From: Anthonomus grandis grandis
Lineage: Eukaryota; Arthropoda; Insecta; Coleoptera; Curculionidae
DNA: 64,000 nt
Assembly (NCBI RefSeq): GCF_022605725.1
Contig: NC_065553.1
Location: 6,386,001-6,450,000 of the forward strand
Direction of reading: 5' to 3'
The number at the start of each line of letters is the position of its first letter. Position 1 is the first letter of the stretch. Positions 55,818 to 64,000 of the stretch are shown here, in pieces. The notes beneath the pieces were generated by a model, which worked only from the letters and a program-made list of their open reading frames with translations, was not told the DNA's origin and did not search any database. The position numbers and the translations under genes were made by a program.

Positions 55818-58800
55818 TTAAACTTCTTCAACTTTAGCAGAACCAGTATCCACACTCTTCAATTCAACCTCGATCACGTCGTGTTTGTTTTCGCCCCATC
55901 CCCTTTTAGCTTCTTCTTCTTTCTCTTCCAGGGCCTTTCGCCTCTTGTATTCTTCCAACTCAAAGTAGTATCTAGGTGTAGTGATGCCAAAAAAGGAAGC
56001 CAGAACCTCGCCCGCATAGTCCACCACTGAAAGGGTGGAAGCACCAGCAGCCCAGGTTTTGTACAACATCCAAGGGCCCCACGTCATTGTAGCCTAAAAA
56101 AATAAGTTTTAGTTTTATAATTTGGCAGTAATTGGTAATGTTAAGTAAAAAATTAGATCATTGAGTCAGGTAAAGGAAATATATTTTCATTATTTTTAAG
56201 AAATTGTGATGTATGTATGAAAATTTTGATGTTGAAGTATGTAGAGATTAAAAAGAGTTTAGCTAAACAAAGCTCCTAAACGTTTTCAGGTAGGACAGAC
56301 ATTCAACCAAGAGCCAGCAAATTTGGAGCTTTGAAACATATATTGCAACATCCATGCTTTTATTTATTCAGGGCCGAGCCTAGGGTATTTGCCGCCGGGT
56401 GCAAGAGCTAATTTTGCCGCCCCTTCTGCAGTGATTTTTATAAAAAGTGTTTTAAAAAATGCTCTTATCAAAGTACAACGTTTAAAAAAAAGGGCGAAAT
56501 AAAAAAATCATATTGAATTAAATTCCAAACACACATATATTAATCAATATATCAATATTATCTATACAAAAAATATACATAAAAGCATATATCATTTACT
56601 TATATAAGTATTTCTATATTAATATGTAATTGCATCGATATAAACACCCAAAGAAAATATATTTTACTTACATACTAATTTAAAGAAATTAAAAAAAAGT
56701 AATTAGAACCCTGGTTTAAATGCTAACATTTACTTTTCTTGCCTTTTTATATGCAAATTCCCTAATTAGGTCGGTTACATCTAAATTAGAGACAATGTCT
56801 TCCTCAATACTTATTATTGATAAATTTGATAGTCTTGATTGGCTCATTGTGGATCTTAAGTAGTTTTTTATTAATTTTAGTTTGGAAAATGAGCGTTCCC
56901 CATGAGCTACAGTGACTGGCATTGTTAAAAATATTCTTAAAGCTACGAATAAATTTGGAAATATGCCTTTCAAATCGTTAACAACCAGATATATTGATAT
57001 TTCTTTGGCCGAGAAAATATTTCTCATTCATTCAATCATTAATGTAAATTGATAATATGTCGAATTCATTATAGAGGTCCAATCCATTTATGTCCATATT
57101 TTTTGTTTCAGGGTCAGTTAATTTAGCTTCTAAATTCTTACAATAGGTCATTATTTCGGGTTTGGAAAATGCTTTCAAATTGTTTAAAAAACCAAATAAT
57201 TCAATATGTGGATGAGAGATTTCACGATTGTGAAATCTCTCATCCACAATTTTGAGGTTGAAATATCGAGAATATTAAAAAAACAATTTACTTTAAAATT
57301 TATTTCTGGAGATTGGATTGGCTTATCCTTGTGTTCATAATCAAAAACACGTTTTTTTTCCTTAGTCTTATTGAGTGAATGGCTGGAAAGGAAATTTCGG
57401 CGTCTACTTCTTCCGCAATTTTCTTAGATTCATTTATCATGTCTAAAAACCCGTTTTCCGATCTCATTTGTGTCAAAAATAATTTGATTTCTTTTAGCAT
57501 TTGTACAGCCTCTAGTAAAATAACATTAGACTTTTGCAGTGTTTTGCTTACTATATTAATTTTTGCGAAAATGTTATACCAAATAACTAACGAACAAATA
57601 AATTTAAATGATTTTATTTTATTTATTAGGGACATTGCAATATTCTTTGTTTCATTATCTCTGCTTTCATCATTAAACGTAACGCGTAAACAGAGCATCA
57701 TACACTTTTCCTAACTCAAATCTAAGAGTTTTTATTGCCTCAATACGGCTTTCCCAGCGGGTATCCGATAAGGGCTTTAGTGTTAGCCTGGGCAGCCCTT
57801 TTAAGAGAGCATTCCATCTATAAGTTGAGGCCGAAAAAAAGACAATATTTCCTGAATAATGCTAAAAAAATTAGTTACTTCTAGAGAGCTTTTTGCTGCA
57901 TCATTAACTACTAAATTTAAACTATGGGCGGCACAGGGTACAAAAAAGGCTCTAGGATTAATATTTAAAATTTTTTTTTGTAGGCCATTGTGCTTGCCTT
58001 TCATGTTTGCTCCGTTGTCATAGCCCAGACCTCTCATATCGGCAATATCAATATCCAGTTCTTTTAAATAATTTAATAAAAAATCTGTTAACCCCTGGCC
58101 AGTAGTGTTTGTAACTTTACAAAATCCTAAAAAATGTTCTCGAATTTCTATACTTTTAGAACAATCATCAATAAAAACGAATCTAACAATAATGGTAATT
58201 TGTTCTTGGTGACTAACGTCAGGTGTACAGTCAAGAATGATGAGAAATATTTGCATAATTTTAAACATTCAACAATACATTTTTTACTTTTTCTCCTATT
58301 AACAAAATCAATTCATTTTGTATTTTATCTCCGAAATAATGCGGCATTTTGTTCCCATCTTTTTGGACTCTATCAATATGTTCGGCCATTACAGAATCAA
58401 ATTTTGCAATCGTCTCAATTAATTTCAGAAAATTACCGTTACCCTTATCAAATAGTTTTTGACTATTACCCCTAAAAGCTAAATTTTGTCTTGCTAAAAA
58501 CTGGATAATAGATATTATTCTCTCTAAAATCGAAGTCCATATTTTTTTTTCCATTTCAAATAAATTTTGATTGATAGAGTCCACAGTTAAACCTTTTTCT
58601 ATTGATTTTTTTAATTCAAGCCATTTCCTAACACTTTCAAAATGCCCCTTACTGGTTTCGTGTCTTTCTAAAGTCCGAGATAAATGTCGCCAGTCACTAT
58701 AGCCATTCTCCTCATTAAAACTATTATCAGAAACTTTAAATAATTTACAAGGAAAACAGTACACTGAATCTTTAGATTTTGAGTAAATAAGCCAGGTTCT

Positions 58801-61800
58801 AGGAACTTTTCCATTGTTAGTTAATTTTTTTTCAAAGTAAGCAGCGCTAAAACATCTATTTAAATTATTAATGGGATAATTAATATTTTTAATTTGAACA
58901 GGTCCTATTCCTAAAATCAATAATCTAATATTATCCGTTAATATTTCGGGCCAATATGCTGGATCTTTAAATCGTTCTTCATTTACCTGAATAGCTTCAA
59001 TGTTCTTAGTTTGCGTATTTGCTGGCGTATTCGTCGAGTGATCATCTTGTTTCAGTTCATCTCCTGATGGTTGTTGATCTCCATCATTTGGTTGTTCTAC
59101 ATCGGCTTCAGTTGACGTCAAAGGTTGAACATCCGGCCTTTGGCATGTTGAAGGTTGAGGTTGTGCCGGTTGTGGGTTCTTTGATGACGCAAAAAACTTT
59201 TTTAACGAACCTGCTAACCGCCTGTCATTTTCCTCCTTTTCTAGCTTCCTTTTTCAGTATTGGGAACCAGAAAGCCTCTTTCGACCATCAGCCATCTAAA
59301 TCAACAAATATTTTTTTTAGAATTGGCACAAAAATCAGACATTACTTTTTTCAATGAAAAATTGCTTAAGGCATGAAGTTCTAAATATTTGGAAAATATT
59401 AATAAAATATTTTAAACTTACCGTTAACAACACAAACACAATTTTTACATAAAATGTATTAAAAATAAACACTAATCGACAAGTCGCTTTAAAACTCGCA
59501 AATTAAAATAAATTAAAAACAGGTGGGAATTTCTAAACATTACACCCCCGCTTATTTCTGCAGCTCCAAAATACATATTATTTATTACCCAAAAGTATTG
59601 AAATTTCGCAAGAAATAAATTTCGAGGAATTACTATTGGTGGTACTTTACGCGGCTCTTTTAATTACGCCGCCCTTATAACATCATCAGCACGGCGCCGC
59701 CCTGGCTGAACCCACCATAATTGCGGTGCTATTGTTTTTATTACCTGGTCCTGGTACCTATTTATTTATCTATATAGATTATTATTATTATAGCAACAAT
59801 TCGGGGAACAATGTTCGGTTTCAGTAAACATTGTATTCTGTTGGCGCCTTAATTATAAGTTTTAAATTTTATAAAATTTTGTTGTTCATAATTTTTTTTT
59901 CATTACTTGGCGCTTTTTTATTTTATTTTTCGGATATTTTGCCGCCCCAAATGAGCGCCGCCCCGGCGCACCCCTTGCACGTCTCTGCCCTGTATTTATT
60001 AGTAAACAGAATTAGACATGGACAGCTTGGAAATAGAGATTCCTAAGGACGAGTTTGAGGATTAAAATATGGCTCTGATGGTAGACCCTAAGGGATTACA
60101 TTATTAAGGGCAGTTTAAGCTGGTTTTTTTTTTGCTAACTTCAAAGGACAAATTAAAATATAAAGTCTGCGAAACTATTAATAAAACAAAAAGATTAATT
60201 TAGAACAGGCAACATTGGTAGAACATTCGTCAATGTTCCTGATATATTAAAATATATCAGGAATATTCAAATTGCCAACACAGTCAATCAATCCTTTAAT
60301 AGTTGAAAATATATTTTGGGACATTCATAGTTTATTGATTGAAAGTGTGTCCTACATAAACATTCACTGAAACTCTTTTTATTGTACAACTTTCTGAAAG
60401 TGTTTCCGGATATTGATCATGTGCAGTGAAAGTATCACTAATGACTGGTATCAAATCATTTCAAATTAAAACTTAATACTTAATTTACTAATAAAAAAAA
60501 TTATTAAAACATTTAATAGATTAAATCTGGAATTCCTCAGGGTTCAGTGTTGGGATTGCTCCTGTTTCTTCTCTGTTATTGACTTGCCTAATGTATTGGA
60601 GTATGGTTCATATTCAGCTTTTGCAGATGATACCACTATTTTGTAGCACCACAAAGATACCCATTTCCTAAAGTAAATGATCAAGGAAGAAGAACATATG
60701 AAACTCTGGTGTAACCTATTTAGGTATTATCAATGAATCCAAGCTGATATTTAAAAATAATATGGCCAAAATCTGCTGGAAAGTGTCATCAGTGTGACTA
60801 ATTCAATTTTTATGTATTACCATTTGTTTCTTTTATTCTCTGTTTGTTTTTTCTTTACTTTAGGATTTTGTAATACACATTTTATCTATAAATTTTAGGC
60901 ACAGTTTGTCAGTCATTTTCAGCTATTCTTTATTTAATGCAGCTTTGTCAACAACATTTTACATGACAATAAAGCATATTTGATTTGATTTGTCAATCTA
61001 GAATCAACTGACAAAGATTACGGAGGAATACCAAACACAATAGCAAAAAAATTAATGATATGCTGGTAATATTCATAAATGACATTTCAGAAATTTTGAA
61101 TATAAGAGAATAACATAATATTCCTTAAGGAATTCTGGACATTCTGCGATATGTATACACATGGTATGTCTTTGTAATAATAGTCTGTGACTAGGTTTTG
61201 CTTTTTTTTTGTAGTAAGTTTTAGTAAAGAAATCTTAAATACTTTTTATAGCTAATCAAGTTCCCAAGGATCTTCTAATAACATTATACTGAGCGAAATG
61301 AAGTTATGAAACAGCTATAAAAAACAAAAAATTAAATAATATAATGTCAATGATTTAAAAAAAGTTAATCATGGTGGTGCCCCTTAGCTAATGATTTACC
61401 TCTGATGATTCAATGACCTTAGTATTGATATTAAGGGTATGTACCGTTATCAACTGTCAGTACTGAATTTACTGGACGTCGTTCCGATATTTCTTTCAGT
61501 TTACTGATTCAGTACTGAATGACGTCATAAATGCGTCAGTGACGTCATTAATCTTTACTGGATTGACTGGGGATAAAAGCTACTGTAGGTACAGTAAAAT
61601 AGTGGGGGAATGTCAAAACCGTCAGAAGTGTTGTTGATGTTGATTTCTTGAATCTTCTTGTTTACGTTGTGGGAATTAGTTTCAAGCAGTTTGGTTGCAA
61701 AGATCATGTCTGAAATAATAATTGTGGTTTTAAAATGTTTAACAATAATAAAATTTACCACTTAAAAAGCTCTCATACAACGCACTAACCTGTTTGCGCT

Positions 61801-62360
61801 CTTTCGTATTCTTCCGGTGTAACTTCAATGTGGTATTCAAAAATTATTTTCTGCGTCTATTATTCTTACCATCTTGCTTTTTCAGTCATATTTATTTTAT
61901 TAACAAATGTGGTCTGGTTTTAATAAAGCAAAATACCGTACCGGAAAACAAAACAGAAACAGGTAATTTGGTTTTATAGGTTATGTTGTGGTTGTGAAAA
62001 CAGTGCTGAAAACTGTTCCTTTTTTGGAGCAAAACAGCACGCTGTATAAAATCGGAACGACAAATTACAGTAAAATCAGCACAGTACAATCCTGTACTGA
62101 CAGTTGAAAACGGTACATACCCTAATACTGACGGCTTACGCCATCTGTGTATAAAACGAATAAAGTTTAGCGAGGCTACAAACCGGATCGACGATCTGTT
62201 CTTGTTGGGCTTGGTCAGGAATCAATTCATCATCGGTATCGTATTCCTCCAAAACTCCATCTGAAAATTCCAAAATCTGCTTGGGGGTTTTAGATTTGTA
62301 CACGGCCACCGCTGGATCCGGGTTATCACAAGAGTAATCTTCCGGTCTTATTAAAACCAT
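55818..62360 (-). CDS. FAM177A1: FAM177A-like protein
   Basis: Two exons: 62360-62184 (start MVLIRPEDYS) and 56093-55818, both in phase 0, giving 150 codons. Exon 1 holds QILEFSDGVLEEYDTDDE and ends IVDP before a GTTTGT donor. Exon 2 begins ATMTWGPWMLYKTWAAGAST and continues with LSVVDYAGEVLASFFGITTP and RYYFELEEYKR. This order (I.FSDG..EEYSTDE, VDP..L.WGP, A.STL...D..GE.LA...GITTP.Y....EY) is the FAM177 family signature. The C terminus is a charged helix (KALEEKEEEAK). The function of the family is poorly defined. The single 6.1-kb intron contains a complete hAT element, a non-LTR fragment and a MITE. Confidence 0.93.
56716..59121 (-). pseudogene. hAT transposase (TTF zinc finger, DUF4371), broken
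   Basis: In order on minus: a 286-codon frame from 59121 with the TTF-type zinc finger (SVYCFPCKLF ... GYSDWRHLSRTLERHETSKG) and DUF4371 start; 58268-57801 with RGLGYDNGANMKGKHNGLQK (catalytic D) and FVPCAAHSLNLVVNDAA; 57701-57300; 57247-57032 with ELFGFLNNLKAFSKPEI; and 57027-56716 with the dimerisation block AHGERSFSKLKLIKNYLRST. Four or more frame changes or stops separate these. A perfect 19-bp palindrome at 57207-57248 sits at one of the breaks. Confidence 0.87.
57207..57248. repeat. Perfect 19-bp inverted repeat with 4-base loop
   Basis: TGTGGATGAGAGATTTCAC (57207-57225), loop GATT, then its exact inverse (57230-57248). It lies inside the hAT transposase gene at a reading-frame break. 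See findings on snap-back duplications. Confidence 0.95.
60236..60263. repeat. Perfect 13-bp inverted repeat
   Basis: TTCCTGATATATT (60236-60248), two bases, then its exact inverse (60251-60263). It lies in the FAM177 intron between the hAT element and the non-LTR fragment. Confidence 0.85.
60530..60995 (+). mobile_element. Non-LTR retrotransposon fragment with 3' tail
   Basis: The plus strand reads SGIPQGSVLGLLLFLL (RT motif B) and, after frame breaks, a residual SAFADDTTIL-like catalytic block near 60615-60650. The 3' end is near 60994 with ACAATAAAGCATATTTGATT followed by TTGATTTG repeats, which are typical 3' tail repeats of CR1/Jockey-like elements. The segment between is largely deleted. 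Confidence 0.65.
61432..62125. mobile_element. MITE with GGGTATGTACCGTT ends
   Basis: The element spans 61435-62122 (688 bp). GGGTATGTACCGTTATCAAC at the left matches the inverse of GTTGAAAACGGTACATACCC at the right with two mismatches, and CTGTCAGTAC extends the match. A TAA duplication flanks it (61432-61434 and 62123-62125), which fits PIF/Harbinger. It contains several TGACGTCAT strings (61522-61550). No transposase is encoded. Confidence 0.8.
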
Positions 62361-63278
62361 TGCGTTTTTGTTATTTTTTGCTGAACGGAGGAGTAAACGC
62401 AAACACAACAAAGGCCGAACAGATGATTCTGACAGATGACAGCTTCCAGTTGTTTTGACATACAAATCTATCAAAACTGTCATTTAAAATAGAGAGATCT
62501 TGTATGAACATTTTAGCGTTCCTATTATTCTATTCAATTAATCTGTCATATGAAGCTCAAATACGGAAAAACAACCGTATAATACTGATTGTTCAAACAA
62601 AATATAAGTAAGTTAAAATTGTATGTAGAACTATAAAATTTAGTATTTGAAAATTAAAATGCGCTACTTTTGCTTATCATTAAGGTGTGGATCCACTTGA
62701 TATTTGTAACGCAACATTGTTGCATGTGTGGAGCAACATTGGAATGATTGTTTTATTACTTAGGCAAGAAGTAATCGGTCCCAAGCTATGTAAAAAGTGA
62801 TAATTTTTACTGCTGTTATCATAAAGAGTTGTAAACGATTCCTTATATTATGTTCCTTGTATTATGTACGCTAATTCTATTCAGATTTATTTTCCTTGCA
62901 CTACTCATAGTGGCGGCCCGTGAATTTAAGAAGAGGTGAAGCGTAGAACCGAGATAATTATACTGTAGCGTTTTTTTTTTCGTTCGTTATGTGTGAAATA
63001 AAATAGAAAGCTAATTTCTTTCAAGCGCCCTTGTTCATAAAACTTTCAAGGAAACTCTATTAACAGCTTACTACGGTAACTTTAATTCTCATAAAGTTAT
63101 TCTATTCTTTCTCGTTGTCATTTCTTTCATATTAAAAAAAAAACCTTTGGGCAGCAAAGAAAATGTATACGAGTTATTTCCAAATTTGGTTAGAGAAAGG
63201 ACTGTGAAAATTATTTTAAAGTTCTAAAAATTTAAACTAATAAAAAATCTACTTAAAAAAATATCGGTGCAACCTTAC
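62361..63278. other. FAM177 upstream region and intergenic DNA
   Basis: The first about 120 bases upstream of the FAM177 start are less AT-rich and may contain the promoter, with TGACAG/CTGTCA strings at 62430-62482. At 62908-62950 GTGGCGGCCCGTG resembles the end of a hAT-type element, but no partner end was found. Nothing else was recognised. Confidence 0.35.
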
Positions 63279-63371
63279 CTTTACGTTCTTCAAATTTGCA
63301 GGGTTGCAAATCTATTAGCTCTTTTATTAATTTATTCTTTTTTGCATTTTTATTTGGTTTGGATGTCTTAC
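63279..63371 (-). CDS. Putative internal exon of an unidentified gene
   Basis: On the minus strand a 93-base open segment lies between an acceptor (ATAAGACAG) and a donor (AAAG/GTAAGG), with matching phase (1 in, 1 out). It encodes KTSKPNKNAKKNKLIKELID and LQPCKFEERK, a lysine-rich peptide with a plausible protein-like second half. No neighbouring exon was found in the window; upstream exons would lie beyond 64000 and downstream ones may be hidden in the next 900 bases. It could be a chance segment. Confidence 0.3.
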
Positions 63372-63512
63372 CTGTCTTATGTACATTAGTATCAAATAAA
63401 TTAAAACTAATAATAAAAAATTTAATACTTCTTAACTCTAAAAAAATATCAAAAAATTTACATTAATATTTATTGTTTATTATTATTTGTATAACTTTCC
63501 TTTTACATATTG

Positions 63513-63625
63513 AGTTTATTAGCGGTCTCCCGAGACCGCTTAAAGCGCCTTTTACAGTGACGTCATGACTTGATCGCTCGAATGACATGTCTTAAAGGCG
63601 CTTACTCGCTAAAATATGGCTTAAG
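63513..63625. repeat. Compact GC-richer palindromic block
   Basis: AGCGGTCTC-CC-GAGACCGCT is a perfect 9-bp inverted repeat at about 63521-63540. TTAAAGCGCCTTTTA directly after it pairs with TAAAGGCGCTTA about 50 bases later. Between them is a TGACGTCATGAC (CRE-like) site. This may be a short MITE or a regulatory block; GC content is clearly higher than in the surroundings. Confidence 0.5.
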
Positions 63626-64000
63626 GTTATGAACAACCTGTCACCTGCATGACAGTTGACACAAGCTAGCAGTGATTTACAGAATAGAGGACTATCGCCT
63701 CATAACGTAAACGTAATACTATTTTCACTGTGAGATAGTTTAATATACATTTTTTCTAAATGTAAGGTTCCGGTAGCAACCGTTATCAACGTAAATAAAG
63801 TTAAATTAAAAATATAAACAAAATAGACTTATCTTTTAAATCTTTCGTTAATACGTTCTTCAAAACTCAGAAAAATGTATAGTAAACGTAATTAGAACAT
63901 AATATTTAAAGGTTAAATCCCTAACAGATTTAGAGAAATATAGAATTCTAAATAAAATTCGGCTTTATTTTCTTCTAACTTAAAATCTTTCTTTCTTTTA
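63626..64000. other. Right edge, nothing recognised
   Basis: AT-rich sequence with no open frame, repeat end or RNA gene that I can support. Confidence 0.4.

Larger units (their letters stand above)
56361..60000 (-). mobile_element. hAT element (ZMYM1/DUF4371-like) in the FAM177 intron
   Basis: The element spans 56369-59992 (3.62 kb), with ends CAGGGC(C)GAG... and its inverse ...CTCTGCCCTG. It is flanked by the exact 8-bp target duplication TATTTATT (56361-56368 and 59993-60000). The ends are GC-rich (GCCGCCCC strings), unlike the surroundings. Orientation of its gene is the same as the host FAM177 gene. Confidence 0.92.

Noticed and set aside
1..64000. tRNA genes, rRNA, CRISPR arrays, bacterial operons
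   Set aside because: No cloverleaf-like B-box strings in context, no regular spacer arrays and no ribosome-binding-site organised genes were seen; intron-rich structure indicates a eukaryote.

Overview
The window looks like an AT-rich arthropod nuclear contig, most likely an insect and perhaps a beetle; the order is a guess from general protein resemblance. Genes are split by GT-AG introns, and much of the introns and intergenic space is degraded transposable elements (TEs). No tRNA, rRNA, CRISPR array or bacterial-type operon was seen.

Four host genes can be assembled exon by exon with consistent reading phase: (1) a TMEM62-like metallophosphoesterase and membrane protein on the minus strand, 12 exons, 3488-13023, 677 codons; (2) CNOT11, a CCR4-NOT subunit, minus strand, 8 exons, 25000-30569, 455 codons; (3) a 5'-nucleotidase/UshA-family metallophosphoesterase on the plus strand, 8 exons, 31453-48536, 648 codons; (4) a FAM177A-like protein on the minus strand, 2 exons, 55818-62360, 150 codons. 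CNOT11 and the nucleotidase are divergent and share an upstream region of about 0.9 kb. Two further pieces look like single exons of genes that are not otherwise visible: a 3' terminal exon at 891-1081 (+) and an internal exon at 63279-63371 (-).

Between TMEM62 and CNOT11 lies a TE cluster: a hAT element (13642-16981, 8-bp target duplication), a PIF/Harbinger element (17071-19777, TAA duplication) whose transposase and MADF-BESS genes interleave on opposite strands, and an IS630/Tc1-type transposase gene (about 20.77-22.5 kb). Nucleotidase intron 4 holds a mariner-like element with about 235-bp inverted ends (35786-37152) and a Penelope-like element with a GIY-YIG domain and a hammerhead-ribozyme-like motif. 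Nucleotidase intron 7 holds a 6.2-kb element with CACTGTAAAA ends (41769-47982). It carries a two-exon gene for a small CIDE-N/PB1-like domain, an internal tandem array and a foldback. The FAM177 intron holds a second hAT element (56369-59992, 8-bp target duplication) and a 688-bp MITE (61435-62122). Non-LTR reverse transcriptase fragments are scattered through introns and intergenic DNA.

The most unusual observations are an exact 67-bp copy of TMEM62 exon 2 inside a later TMEM62 intron, the cryptic domain gene in the 6.2-kb element, the interleaved Harbinger genes, the repeated hammerhead-like motifs, and several perfect snap-back inverted duplications inside TE-derived sequence.
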